DNA of 64,000 nt, taken from the NCBI RefSeq assembly GCF_022761125.1, contig NZ_JAKWJR010000013.1, positions 62,001 through 126,000 on the forward strand, written 5' to 3'. Source of the DNA: Nocardioides sp. SR21 (GTDB lineage Bacteria > Actinomycetota > Actinomycetes > Propionibacteriales > Nocardioidaceae). This document shows positions 7,797 to 15,710 of this stretch, piece by piece. Below the pieces are notes generated by a model. It made no database searches. It was not told where the DNA came from and saw only the letters and a program-made list of their open reading frames with translations. The number at the start of each line of letters is the position of its first letter. Position 1 is the first letter of the stretch. Both the position numbers and the translations under genes were made by a program.

Positions 7797-8900
7797 TCAC
7801 TGTAGGACGTCCTGGGCGAAGGTGAGGCCTCCCGTGGGGTCGCCTTCGCTGCGGGTCACGACGCTCAGCCGGTCGGTGGCTGGGTCCCACCGGACGATCC
7901 GCCAGCCGTCGACGTCGGCTCTGCGGCTCGGGACGGCCACCCAGAGCAGCACGCTGCCGTCGTCGAGGATGCCGACAGTGCTCAGCCCCCAGTTGCTGTA
8001 GTTCGCCTCGTGGTCGCGCACCGGGAGGCGGTGGCGCGGCGCGAGGTCCGTCCGATCGGCGACGTACACGGCGAAGCCGTCGTTCTCGTACGACGTCCCG
8101 ACGATGGTCTCGTCGCGAGCCTGGATCGAGGAGAGGTGGCCGGTGGGCGACATGTCGACCCGCCGCTGCACTCCCCCGCCCCAGTCGGTGAGCACGCTGT
8201 CGCCTGCGGGGTCCGAGACCTCGACCACCGCGCCGCGGTCGTCGAGTGCCCAGCCGAAGCTCATCCCCGTCGGGTAGGGCACCTCGTCGACGGCTCCGCT
8301 GATCACGTCGATCCGCCATCCGCCCCTCAGGTCGTCGAGGAGCAGAGAGTCGCCGTCCACCCAGCCGATCCAGGAGAAGTCCCACGGCTCGAAGCCGGAC
8401 GGCAGCGGCAGCACGGTCCGGTCGCCGGTCGGCAGGTGCCAGACCTCGATCCCGTCGTCGACCAGGGCCGCGAGGCGGGTGCCGTCCGGAGACAGCTCCT
8501 CACGCGACAGCGCGAGCCGCCCGTGGGCGTTCGGCAACCGGACCTCGCGCCACGAGCCGTCCACTCCCAGCAGCTGGACCCGGCCGCCGCGACGATCCAC
8601 CGAGAGCACCGCCGCAGCCATCGGCTTCGTCGCGAGCGCGGGCGCCTCGTCGGGCGGGTCGACGTAGGCCGGCAGGGCGGCCGCCACCGCGTCGGGCGCC
8701 ATCGGCAGGTCGTCCACGTCCCGCGGGTCCCACGCGCGCTCGGCCGGCGCGCTGCTGCTCGGTGGCGGGGCCGGCACCGGTTCGGGCGGATCGTTCGAGG
8801 TGCAGGCGGTGAGCAGCACCAGGCCCAGGACCGTCGAGACACCAGGAACGGCCCCGGATCGGCCTCTCCCAGGGCCGTTCCTGGTGTCTCGACGCCTCAC
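7797..8900 (-). CDS. lipoprotein with beta-propeller-like repeats, paralogue of the upstream gene
   Basis: A 367-residue predicted lipoprotein: hydrophobic VLGLVLLTAC has a proper lipobox (L-T-A-C), followed by a Pro/Ser linker. The body contains WD40/TolB-like phrases such as LSPDGTRLAALV and DDRGAVVEV, suggesting a beta-propeller. It resembles the upstream membrane protein (AWDPRDVDDLPMAPD here against VWDPRGAEGLPVVE there), so the two probably arose by duplication. The GTG start overlaps the upstream stop as GTGA. Codons 3-23, ahead of the signal core, are formed by a perfect 23-bp inverted repeat, giving an unusually long arginine/glycine-rich N-terminus. Confidence 0.8.
   Translation of the reverse strand: MRRRDTRNGPGRGRSGAVPGVSTVLGLVLLTACTSNDPPEPVPAPPPSSSAPAERAWDPRDVDDLPMAPDAVAAALPAYVDPPDEAPALATKPMAAAVLSVDRRGGRVQLLGVDGSWREVRLPNAHGRLALSREELSPDGTRLAALVDDGIEVWHLPTGDRTVLPLPSGFEPWDFSWIGWVDGDSLLLDDLRGGWRIDVISGAVDEVPYPTGMSFGWALDDRGAVVEVSDPAGDSVLTDWGGGVQRRVDMSPTGHLSSIQARDETIVGTSYENDGFAVYVADRTDLAPRHRLPVRDHEANYSNWGLSTVGILDDGSVLLWVAVPSRRADVDGWRIVRWDPATDRLSVVTRSEGDPTGGLTFAQDVLQ
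8832..8894. repeat. perfect 23-bp inverted repeat inside a gene start
   Basis: Bases 8832-8854 are the exact reverse complement of 8872-8894, with a 17-base loop; the arms begin GTCGAGACACCAGGAACGG. The repeat begins six bases after the GTG start of the lipoprotein gene, inside its coding sequence. It looks like a terminator or inserted palindrome that has become translated, and would give a very stable hairpin at the start of the message. Confidence 0.85.
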
Positions 8901-10051
8901 GACCGGCCCAGCAGGTCGGTCGCGAACACGGCGGTCTCGCCGGACAGCCAGCAGGAGACCCGGGAGAGCTCGCCGGTCTCGGCGTTCCAGGTGACGAGGT
9001 ACTCCTTGGGCGCGCCCTCGGGCAGGACCGTGAAGGCGAGGACGTCGTCGCTCAGCCAGGTGAGCGGGCGCAGCTCCTCGGCGAACGCGTAGTAGTCGTG
9101 GTCGTCCGGGACCGGCAGGTAGGCGCGGGTCTCGAGCGTCTCGCGGTCCACGGCGACCAGGCCGTCACGGTCGGCCGGCTGGTCCCCCAGGACGAGGTTC
9201 GCGCGCGTGAACGCGATGGTGTCGTTGCCGACCGCCGGCAGGATCAGGCCCTCGAGCTCTCCGGTACGGAACCTGCCCACCTCCTCGCCGTCGCCCCACT
9301 CGACGACCAGCTGGGGCTCGGTGCCGACGATCCGCCCGTCCGGGCCGAAGCCGATGTGGGAGACGCCCTCCAGGTACGCCACGTCCTCGACCGTGCCGCC
9401 GTCCAGGTCGACGCGGACCGCGCGGGGCCAGCCGCGAGCGACCACGCCCGAGCTGTCGGGCAGCCAGGTCAGCCGGGCCTCACCGGGGACGCCGTCGACC
9501 TCGCGCCACTCACCGTCGAGGTCCCGCCAGAAGAACCCCGACGCTCCGGCAGCGACCAGCCGCTGGCCGTCCGGCGAGATCGTCACGGTCCGCGCGCCTC
9601 CCAGCCCGTCCGGCAACGTCAGCTCCTCGGAGTACCCGTCCCCCGACACCAGCACGGCGCGCGACCCGTCGTCGAGCACCGCGACCGGCCGCGTCACCGT
9701 GCCCGGGGTCAGCGACTCCATCACCCGCGGCACGCCGAGCTCGACGACCGGCAGCCCCTCGGCACCGCGCGGGTCCCAGACCGGGTGGACCGCCGACCTC
9801 GGGATGGCCGGGGCGACGGGCACGACCGTCGTCGGGCTGCTGGTCGGCGCGGGTGCCGGCTCCACGGTCCGGTCGCCGCCGATCCGGCCGGCGAGCGCGA
9901 CGCCGGTGACCAGCACCACGACGGTCGCGGTCGCGGCCAGCGAGCGACGGGCGGTACGCCGCCGGCGCGCCGAGCCCAGCGCCGCGGCGGCACCGCCGGG
10001 CGCCTCCACGCGGTCGGTGGCCAGGTCGAGCAGGTCTCGGAGCTCGGTCAT
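8897..10051 (-). CDS. single-pass membrane protein, probable anti-sigma partner with propeller domain
   Basis: A 384-residue protein. The N-terminal cytoplasmic part (about 40 residues, MTELRDLLDLATDRVEAPGG) resembles the short sensor segments that pair with SigE-family sigma factors. A membrane segment follows at about 39-56 (LAATATVVVLVTGVALAG) and then an extracytoplasmic domain with propeller-like phrases (TISPDGQRLVAAG, SHIGFGPDGRIVG). The ATG overlaps the sigma-factor stop as ATGA, and its stop overlaps the lipoprotein gene as GTGA. Context suggests it holds or signals to the sigma factor; no zinc anti-sigma motif is visible, so this is inference. Confidence 0.8.
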   Translation of the reverse strand: MTELRDLLDLATDRVEAPGGAAAALGSARRRRTARRSLAATATVVVLVTGVALAGRIGGDRTVEPAPAPTSSPTTVVPVAPAIPRSAVHPVWDPRGAEGLPVVELGVPRVMESLTPGTVTRPVAVLDDGSRAVLVSGDGYSEELTLPDGLGGARTVTISPDGQRLVAAGASGFFWRDLDGEWREVDGVPGEARLTWLPDSSGVVARGWPRAVRVDLDGGTVEDVAYLEGVSHIGFGPDGRIVGTEPQLVVEWGDGEEVGRFRTGELEGLILPAVGNDTIAFTRANLVLGDQPADRDGLVAVDRETLETRAYLPVPDDHDYYAFAEELRPLTWLSDDVLAFTVLPEGAPKEYLVTWNAETGELSRVSCWLSGETAVFATDLLGRS

Positions 10052-10539
10052 GGCGCCCTCCCGATCAGCGCGAGCAGCTCGGGCGCGCCGTCACGCAGCC
10101 GGGCCAGCGCGGCGGCGTTCTGGCTCTTCACGGTCCCGGGCGCGACGCGCAGGATCTGAGCGGTCTCCTCGACCGACAGGTCGTCGAAGTGCCGCAGCAC
10201 GACCACGGCGCGCTGCGCAGGCGTCAGCCGTTGCAGCGACCGGCGTACGACCATGGCGGTGTCGGGGTCGGACGAGACGCCCGCGCCGCCGAACGGCTCC
10301 TCGACCGGGATCTCGCGCCCGCGCCGGCGCCACCACGAGATGTGGTCGCGCACGACGATCGTCCGGGCGTACGCCGTCGGGTTGCCGTCGCGCAGCCGGT
10401 CCCACCTCATCGCGACCTTCACGAGCGCCTCCTGGACCAGGTCTTCAGCACGGTGGAGGTCTCCGGTGAGCAGGTACGTCGAACGCAGCAGCGAGCGTTC
10501 GACGCCGGCTGCCCACGCGGTGAACTCCTGCTCGTCCAT
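10048..10539 (-). CDS. SigE-family ECF RNA polymerase sigma factor
   Basis: A 163-residue extracytoplasmic-function sigma factor. Region 2 is visible at residues 15-75 (LLRSTYLLTGDLHRAEDLVQ, then DHISWWRRRG). Region 4, from about residue 105, contains LTPAQRAVVVLRHFDDLS and a helix-turn-helix ending in VAPGTVKSQ. Its closest type is the actinobacterial SigE family (tigr SigE-fam, strep), which lacks a classical zinc anti-sigma gene. A strong ribosome site, GGAGG, lies five bases before the ATG. It leads a three-gene operon with a membrane protein and a lipoprotein, and is divergent from the VOC gene across 93 bases. Confidence 0.92.
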   Translation of the reverse strand: MDEQEFTAWAAGVERSLLRSTYLLTGDLHRAEDLVQEALVKVAMRWDRLRDGNPTAYARTIVVRDHISWWRRRGREIPVEEPFGGAGVSSDPDTAMVVRRSLQRLTPAQRAVVVLRHFDDLSVEETAQILRVAPGTVKSQNAAALARLRDGAPELLALIGRAP

Positions 10540-10632
10540 CGGCCTCCTCACCCAGAGAACGCCTGGTCCACGCGATCCGGTTGGCACGAGTTTCCCCGAT
10601 GAGTTCGTCCGCCCGCCTCGGTCAGAGCCGGT

Positions 10633-11097
10633 ATGCCCGAGATCAGCACCTGCCTGTGGTTCGACGACAACCTGATGGAGGCCGTGGAGTTCTACACCAC
10701 GGTGTTCCCCAACTCGGAGGTCCGCGGGGTCTCCCACTACGAGGACGGCCGCGTGCTCGCCGCCGAGTGGACGCTCGACGGGCGGCCCTTCCGCGGCATC
10801 AACGGCGGCCCGGTGCACGCCGGCTTCACCGAGACGATCTCGCTGAGCGTGAACTGCGCCGACCAGTCCGAGGTCGACTACTACTGGGACACGCTGGTCG
10901 CCGGCGGCGTGCCCGACCAGTGTGCGTGGCTCAAGGACAAGTTCGGCCTGTCCTGGCAGATCGTGCCCGTGCGGCTCTACGAGCTCGTCTCCGACCCGGA
11001 CGCCGCCCGGGCCCAGGCTGCGGTCGCGGTGATGATGACGCAGCAGAAGATCGTGATCGCCGACATCGAGGCCGCCGCCGACGCCGCGAGCGCCTAA
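10633..11097 (+). CDS. VOC-family (PhnB/glyoxalase-like) protein
   Basis: A 154-residue vicinal-oxygen-chelate protein of the PhnB or '3-demethylubiquinone methyltransferase' domain type. Typical features are STCLWFDDNLMEAVEFYTTV at the N-terminus and WLKDKFGLSWQIVP in the second half, both standard in this family. Members bind small ligands or metals, but many have no known reaction and the old methyltransferase name is misleading. It is divergent from the sigma-factor operon. Its TAA stop overlaps the probable -10 box (TAATCT) of the next gene. Confidence 0.85.
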   Translation: MPEISTCLWFDDNLMEAVEFYTTVFPNSEVRGVSHYEDGRVLAAEWTLDGRPFRGINGGPVHAGFTETISLSVNCADQSEVDYYWDTLVAGGVPDQCAWLKDKFGLSWQIVPVRLYELVSDPDAARAQAAVAVMMTQQKIVIADIEAAADAASA

Positions 11098-11100
11098 TCT
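11095..11100 (+). promoter_or_regulatory. candidate -10 box for leaderless MFS gene
   Basis: TAATCT lies six bases before the GTG at 11107, with no ribosome site between them. This matches the layout of actinobacterial leaderless transcripts. The first three bases are also the stop of the VOC gene. Confidence 0.4.
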
Positions 11101-11106
11101 CGCCGG

Positions 11107-12249
11107 GTGACCTTCCGGCCGTGGCTGCGCGTCGCCCTCGCGCTGTTCGCGGTCGGCTGGGGCGCGAACCAGTTCGCGTCGATGCTGCTCGCGTACGGCC
11201 ACGAGCTCGGCATGGCCACCCAGACCCGCGCGCTGCTGTTCGGGCTGTACGCCGTCGGGCTGATCCCGGCGCTGCTCGTCGGCGGTGCCGCGTCCGACCG
11301 CTGGGGCCGGCGCGCGGTCGTCCTGCCGTTCGTCGCGCTGTCGCCGCTGGCCTCGGTGGCGCTGATCGTCTGGCACGACTGGACGCCCGGGCTGGCGGCC
11401 GCCCGGCTGCTCGCCGGGCTCAGCTCCGGCATCGTGTTCGGCGCGGCCACCGCGTGGGTGGCGGACCTGTCCGTGGACGAGCGACCGGGGACCGGTGCCC
11501 GCCGCGCCGGGCAGTTCCTCACCGCGGGCTTCGCGGTCGGGCCGCTGACGGCCGGGATGATCGCGGAGTTCTCCGCGCACCCGCTCACCGTGCCGTACGT
11601 CCCACACCTGGTGCTCGGCGTGCTGAGCGTCGTGCTGCTGTGGCCGGTCGCCGGCCCGCGTCCCGCCGTACCGCCCCGTCGGCCGTTGTTCCGGCTGCCC
11701 GCCGCCGCGCTCAGCCGACGGTTCGTGCTCACCGTCGCCCCGGCGGCGCCCTGGGTGTTCGCGTCCGCGGTCATCACGTTCGCCTACCTGCCGAGCGTCA
11801 TCGACACCCCGGTCCAGGGCGAGCTGGCGTTCGCCGCCCTGCTCACCTTCGTGACGCTCGGGACCGGCGTCGCGGTGCAGCCGCTCGCCCGCCGCCTCGA
11901 CGACCGACGCATCGGGATGCTGTTCACGATCGCCGCGCTGCTTCTCGGCGTCCTCGCGGTCGGCACCGACAACCGGTGGATCGTGCTGCTCGCCGCGCCG
12001 GTGTTCGGCGCGGGCTACGGCTCCGGGCTGGTCACCGGGCTGCGCGAGGCCGAGCGGCTGGCGCCGGAGTCCGAGAAGGGCGCACTCGTCGGGGTCTTCT
12101 ACTCGCTCGCCTACCTCGGCATGTTCGCGCCGTACCTGCTCGGCGCCTTCGGCAGCGCCCGGGTCGCTCTCCTGGTCGCCGTCGGTGTGGCCCTCGCGTC
12201 GCTGGCCGTGACCAGCACCACAGGGTTGAAACGCCCGGTCCGGGGCTAG
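11107..12249 (+). CDS. MFS transporter
   Basis: A 380-residue major facilitator superfamily permease with about eleven to twelve hydrophobic segments. The MFS motif A between segments 2 and 3 is clear (GGAASDRWGRRAV, near residues 59-71). No substrate-specific motif is recognisable, so drug or metabolite efflux is only a family-level guess. The GTG start follows a -10-like TAATCT by six bases, suggesting a leaderless message. The stop lies 61 bases before panB, and the TAGCCT around the stop could be a -10 box for panB. Confidence 0.88.
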   Translation: MTFRPWLRVALALFAVGWGANQFASMLLAYGHELGMATQTRALLFGLYAVGLIPALLVGGAASDRWGRRAVVLPFVALSPLASVALIVWHDWTPGLAAARLLAGLSSGIVFGAATAWVADLSVDERPGTGARRAGQFLTAGFAVGPLTAGMIAEFSAHPLTVPYVPHLVLGVLSVVLLWPVAGPRPAVPPRRPLFRLPAAALSRRFVLTVAPAAPWVFASAVITFAYLPSVIDTPVQGELAFAALLTFVTLGTGVAVQPLARRLDDRRIGMLFTIAALLLGVLAVGTDNRWIVLLAAPVFGAGYGSGLVTGLREAERLAPESEKGALVGVFYSLAYLGMFAPYLLGAFGSARVALLVAVGVALASLAVTSTTGLKRPVRG

Positions 12250-12310
12250 CCTGACTGGTGGTCCGTGGACTCCATCAGGGAGCTGCGAGATGACACCTCC
12301 GGGAGACTCG

Positions 12311-13162
12311 ATGAGCGAGGAGACCGCGCCGTACGGCACCGGTCCGGCCAAGGCCGAAGCACCGCAGATCAAGCGGATCCGCACCCACCACCTGCGGGAG
12401 ATGAAGCAGCGTGGCGAGAGATTCGCGATGCTCACCGCCTACGAGCAGTACGCCGCGCAGACGTTCGACGAGGCCGGCATCGAGGTCCTCCTCGTCGGCG
12501 ACAGCGCGTCGAACAACGTGTTCGGCAACGAGACCTCGCTCCCGGTGACCGTCGACGAGCTGATCCCGCTGGTCCGCGCGGTCACCCGGTCGGCGCGCCG
12601 CGCGCTGGTCGTCGCCGACCTGCCGTTCGGGTCGTACCAGGCCTCGCCCGAGCAGGCCTACCTGACCGCCGTCCGCTTCATGAAGGAGGCGAACGCGCAC
12701 GCGGTGAAGCTCGAGGGCGGCGTCGAGATGGCGCCCCAGGTCCGCAAGCTCACCGAGGGCGGCATCCCGGTGATGGCGCACATCGGCTTCACCCCGCAGT
12801 CCGAGCACAACCTCGGCGGCTACCGCGTCCAGGGGCGGGGCGACGCCGCGAAGCGGGTCGTCGAGGAGGCGATCGCGATGGAGGAGTCCGGCGCGTTCGC
12901 GGTCGTGATGGAGATGGTCCCGGGCGACGTCGCCGCCGAGGTGACCGCCTCGGTGTCGATCCCCACGATCGGCATCGGTGCCGGCGCGCAGTGCGACGGC
13001 CAGGTGCTCGTGTGGCAGGACGCGTTCGGGCTGCGGACCGGCCGGATGCCACGCTTCGTGAAGCAGTACGCCGACCTGCACGGCGTACTCCTGCAGGCCG
13101 CGAAGGACTACGCCGCCGACGTGAAGGCCGGCACGTTCCCCGAGGCGGACCACACCTTCTGA
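12311..13162 (+). CDS. panB: 3-methyl-2-oxobutanoate hydroxymethyltransferase PanB
   Basis: First committed enzyme of pantothenate (coenzyme A) synthesis: transfers a hydroxymethyl group from methylenetetrahydrofolate to ketoisovalerate. It has 283 residues, the usual length. Recognisable segments are IRTHHLREMK, MLTAYEQY, LLVGDSASN, VVADLPFGSY, AHAVKLEGG, PVMAHIGFTPQS and IPTIGIGAG, covering the metal and substrate sites. I chose ATG 12311 because it gives MSEETAPYG, like the mycobacterial protein, and has GGGAGA just upstream. An ATG at 12290 would add seven residues. In M. tuberculosis panB also lies close to glnE-glnA2. Confidence 0.95.
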   Translation: MSEETAPYGTGPAKAEAPQIKRIRTHHLREMKQRGERFAMLTAYEQYAAQTFDEAGIEVLLVGDSASNNVFGNETSLPVTVDELIPLVRAVTRSARRALVVADLPFGSYQASPEQAYLTAVRFMKEANAHAVKLEGGVEMAPQVRKLTEGGIPVMAHIGFTPQSEHNLGGYRVQGRGDAAKRVVEEAIAMEESGAFAVVMEMVPGDVAAEVTASVSIPTIGIGAGAQCDGQVLVWQDAFGLRTGRMPRFVKQYADLHGVLLQAAKDYAADVKAGTFPEADHTF

Positions 13163-13234
13163 CTGCCGGGAACCAGCAGCCAGGTCGAGGAGCCCAGAGG
13201 GGTACGTCGGGTCCGGCTGGGTACGGTGATCGGC

Positions 13235-14413
13235 ATGCGCCCGGTCTTGCTCGGAACCCTGGTCGCCCTCGCGAGCTCCGTGCTCGTCGGCTCTGTCGCC
13301 GGCCACGCCGCGACACCAGCGCCGGAACGCGCGGCTCCCGAGAGGACGGCGCAGCGGGCCGACGTACCAGGCCTCGCGGTGAAGCGGCTCGTCACCGGGC
13401 TCGACAAGCCGTGGGACGTGCGGCCGATCGGGCAGGGGCGGCTGCTGTACACCCAGCGCGACCGGGCCACGGTCTCGATCTGGTCCGACGGCCGCTCGCG
13501 GGTGGTCCGCGGCTTCCCGACGAGCTCGGTCTGGGTCTCCGGTGAGACCGGACTGATGGGGCTGGAGCTCGACCCGCGCTTCAAGCGCAACCACCGGTTC
13601 TACACCTGCCAGGGCGGCAGCACCGCGGGCGACGGCCACGACGTGCGCGTGATGCGGTGGACGCTGAACTCCGCGCTCACGCGGATCACCGCCAGCAAGC
13701 GGATGATCGGCGGGTTCCCGGCGACCAGCGGCCGCCACGGTGGCTGCCGGCTGCTCGCGACCGGCAGCAAGCTGTACGTCGGCACCGGCGACGCCGCGGT
13801 CGGCGCGAACCCGGAGAACAAGAAGTCGCTCGGCGGCAAGACGCTGTGCCTCCAGCTGTCCGGGCGGCCGTGCTCGTCCAACCCGTTCATCGGGTCGAGC
13901 AACCGCAACCAGCGCTTCGTCCACACCTACGGCCACCGCAACGTGCAGGGCCTCGACCGGCGCCGCGACGGCGTGCTGTTCTCCGTCGAGCAGGGCACGT
14001 ACCGCGACGACGAGGTGAACCTGCTCCGCAATGGCGGCGACTACGGCTACAACCCGGTCCCGGGCTACAACGAGAGCGTCCCGATGACCGACCAGTCACT
14101 GCCGGGACGTCAGCGCAACGCGGTGTGGAGCTCCGGCGACCCGACGCTCGCCGCTTCCGGCGGCGGCTTCGTCTACGGCAAGCGGCTCGGCGCGTACGAC
14201 GGCACCTTCGCCGTCGCCGCCCTCAAGGCCGAGCGGGTGGTGTTCCTGACGGTCTCCGACTCCGGCAGGCTCCAGGGCGTGCGGGTCCCGCCGGCGCTGC
14301 GGAAGTTCGGGCGCATCCGCACCGTCGTCGACGGCCCCGGCTCGGTCTTCTACGTCACCACCGACAACGGCGGCGGCAACGACGCGATCCTGGCGGTGCG
14401 GCCCCGCCGCTGA
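13235..14413 (+). CDS. secreted glucose/sorbosone dehydrogenase-like beta-propeller protein
   Basis: A 392-residue exported protein: signal peptide at residues 1-26 (MRPVLLGTLVALASSVLVGS), then a six-bladed propeller of the soluble PQQ sugar dehydrogenase (GSDH) type. Family landmarks are KPWDVRPI, GETGLMGLELDPRF, a GHRNVQGL turn and DDEVNLLRNGGDYGYN. Members oxidise aldoses or sorbosone with PQQ, although many actinobacterial copies have no tested substrate. The ATG at 13235 lies seven bases after a TACGGT -10-like box, so I prefer it to the GTG at 13226, which falls inside that box. It stands alone between panB and two convergent small genes. Confidence 0.82.
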   Translation: MRPVLLGTLVALASSVLVGSVAGHAATPAPERAAPERTAQRADVPGLAVKRLVTGLDKPWDVRPIGQGRLLYTQRDRATVSIWSDGRSRVVRGFPTSSVWVSGETGLMGLELDPRFKRNHRFYTCQGGSTAGDGHDVRVMRWTLNSALTRITASKRMIGGFPATSGRHGGCRLLATGSKLYVGTGDAAVGANPENKKSLGGKTLCLQLSGRPCSSNPFIGSSNRNQRFVHTYGHRNVQGLDRRRDGVLFSVEQGTYRDDEVNLLRNGGDYGYNPVPGYNESVPMTDQSLPGRQRNAVWSSGDPTLAASGGGFVYGKRLGAYDGTFAVAALKAERVVFLTVSDSGRLQGVRVPPALRKFGRIRTVVDGPGSVFYVTTDNGGGNDAILAVRPRR

Positions 14414-14450
14414 GCGCCCTAGGCGAGCCGCTGAACGCCCTAGGCAAGCA
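14410..14450. repeat. two-copy 20-bp tandem repeat spanning both convergent stops
   Basis: CGCTGAGCGCCCTAGGCGAG is followed directly by a second copy with only two or three changes. The first copy contains the TGA of the sugar-dehydrogenase-like gene, and the second contains the TAG (as CTA) of the small convergent membrane-protein gene. It looks like a local tandem duplication. Confidence 0.7.
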
Positions 14451-14685
14451 GGGCGACGGCGCCGACCCAGAAGAGGACGGCGACGACCGCCACGGCCGGG
14501 ACCCGGCGCGGGTGCGGCGTGAACCACGCGATCGCCACGAGCAGCAGGGCCACCCAGGCGAGCATCAGCAGCAGCACGACCCACCACGGCGCGAAGGTGA
14601 GGCTGGCGGCGTACAGGAAGAACGCGCACGCCATCCCGGCCATGCCGACGAACGGCCAGGGATCGGCCGGCGTCAGGTCAGTCAT
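14440..14685 (-). CDS. small three-segment membrane protein, unknown function
   Basis: An 81-residue protein with three hydrophobic segments, at about 12-29, 33-53 and 62-80, separated by a charged turn (FTPHPRRVP). I recognise no family. Its ATG lies inside the 3' end of the upstream 57-codon gene (8-base overlap), so the two are an operon running towards the sugar-dehydrogenase-like gene. The protein-like hydrophobic pattern and the tight overlap make it credible in spite of its size. Confidence 0.7.
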   Translation of the reverse strand: MTDLTPADPWPFVGMAGMACAFFLYAASLTFAPWWVVLLLMLAWVALLLVAIAWFTPHPRRVPAVAVVAVLFWVGAVALLA

Positions 14686-14851
14686 TCCAGTTCGGGTCGT
14701 TGTCCCAGTCCTCGTTGCGCTCCTCGGCCTTGCCGAGCGCGTGCTCGGCCTCCTCGCGGGACGCGAACGGGCCGAGCCGGTCGATCGGCGGGCACATGTC
14801 CTCGTCGCTCTCGACCCGCTTGTGCTTCACGCAGTACCAGAACGCGCTCAT
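14678..14851 (-). CDS. small acidic conserved-type protein with SPOR-like helix
   Basis: A 57-residue soluble acidic protein: MSAFWYCVKHKRVESDEDMC at the N-terminus, then DRLGPFASREEAEHALGKA and a very acidic tail (NEDWDNDPNWND). The phrase GPFASREEAEHAL is like the helix of SPOR or related small actinobacterial proteins; two cysteines 13 residues apart could bind a metal. AGGAGG two bases before the ATG is a strong though tight ribosome site. It is divergent from map, only 25 bases away. Function unknown. Confidence 0.7.
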   Translation of the reverse strand: MSAFWYCVKHKRVESDEDMCPPIDRLGPFASREEAEHALGKAEERNEDWDNDPNWND

Positions 14852-14863
14852 GCCTCCTGAAAC

Positions 14864-14869
14864 TACACT
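14864..14869 (+). promoter_or_regulatory. candidate -10 box for leaderless map
   Basis: TACACT lies seven bases before the GTG of map, with no ribosome site between them. It is the classical TANNNT plus seven-base layout of leaderless actinobacterial messages. Confidence 0.45.
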
Positions 14870-14876
14870 CGCGTCC

Positions 14877-15710
14877 GTGACTTCCCCGCTGCTCCGCGCC
14901 GTACCCGCGTCGATCCCTCGGCCGGAGTACGTCGGCAAGGAGCTGCCGGAGCGCTACACCGGACCCGAGGTGAAGGACGCCGACACCATCGAGCGGATGC
15001 GTGCGGCCGGCCGGCTCGCGGCGCAGGCGCGCGAGCTGGTTGGCGCGCACGTCGTCCCCGGGGTCACGACCGACGAGCTGGACCGGATCGGCCACGAGTT
15101 CCTCTGCGACCACGGGGCGTACCCGTCCACGCTCGGCTACCGCGGCTTCACCAAGTCCCTGTGCTCCAGCGTCAACGAGGTCATCTGCCACGGCATCCCG
15201 TCCGACCAGGTCGTGCAGGACGGCGACATCGTCAACATCGACATCACGGCGTACCTCCACGGCGTCCACGGCGACACCAACGCCACGTTCCTCGCCGGGG
15301 ACGTCGACGAGGAGTCGCGGCTGCTGGTGGAGTGCACGCGCGAGGCGCTCGAGCGCGGCATCCGGGCCGTGAAGCCCGGGCGCCGGATCAACGTGATCGG
15401 CCGGGTGATCGAGTCCTACGCCGCGCGGTTCGGGTACGGCGTCGTCCGCGAGTTCACCGGCCACGGGATCGGCACGTCGTTCCACAGCGGGCTGATCGTG
15501 CCGCACTACGACGACCCCGAGCACGACGAGCTGATCGAGGTCGGGATGACGTTCACGATCGAGCCGATGCTCAACCTCGGCACCCCCGAGTGGGAGATGT
15601 GGGACGACGGCTGGACCGTGGTGACCCGTGACCGGCAGCGCAGCGCTCAGTTCGAGCACACGCTGCTGGTCACCCCGACCGGCGCGGAGATCCTCACTCA
15701 GGCGGACTGA
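14877..15710 (+). CDS. map: type I methionine aminopeptidase
   Basis: Removes the N-terminal methionine from new proteins; a dinuclear metalloprotease. It has 277 residues, including an N-terminal extension (about 40 residues, with RPEYVGKELPERYTG) typical of the actinobacterial MapB-type enzyme. Metal ligands and substrate histidines are visible: ICHGIP, DIVNIDITAYL and GDTNATF (two aspartates), FTGHGIGTSFH, and TIEPML near the C-terminus, ending with the QFEHTLLV glutamate. The GTG start follows a leaderless-type TACACT box. The 3' end overlaps the convergent TPR gene by 17 bases. Confidence 0.95.
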   Translation: MTSPLLRAVPASIPRPEYVGKELPERYTGPEVKDADTIERMRAAGRLAAQARELVGAHVVPGVTTDELDRIGHEFLCDHGAYPSTLGYRGFTKSLCSSVNEVICHGIPSDQVVQDGDIVNIDITAYLHGVHGDTNATFLAGDVDEESRLLVECTREALERGIRAVKPGRRINVIGRVIESYAARFGYGVVREFTGHGIGTSFHSGLIVPHYDDPEHDELIEVGMTFTIEPMLNLGTPEWEMWDDGWTVVTRDRQRSAQFEHTLLVTPTGAEILTQAD

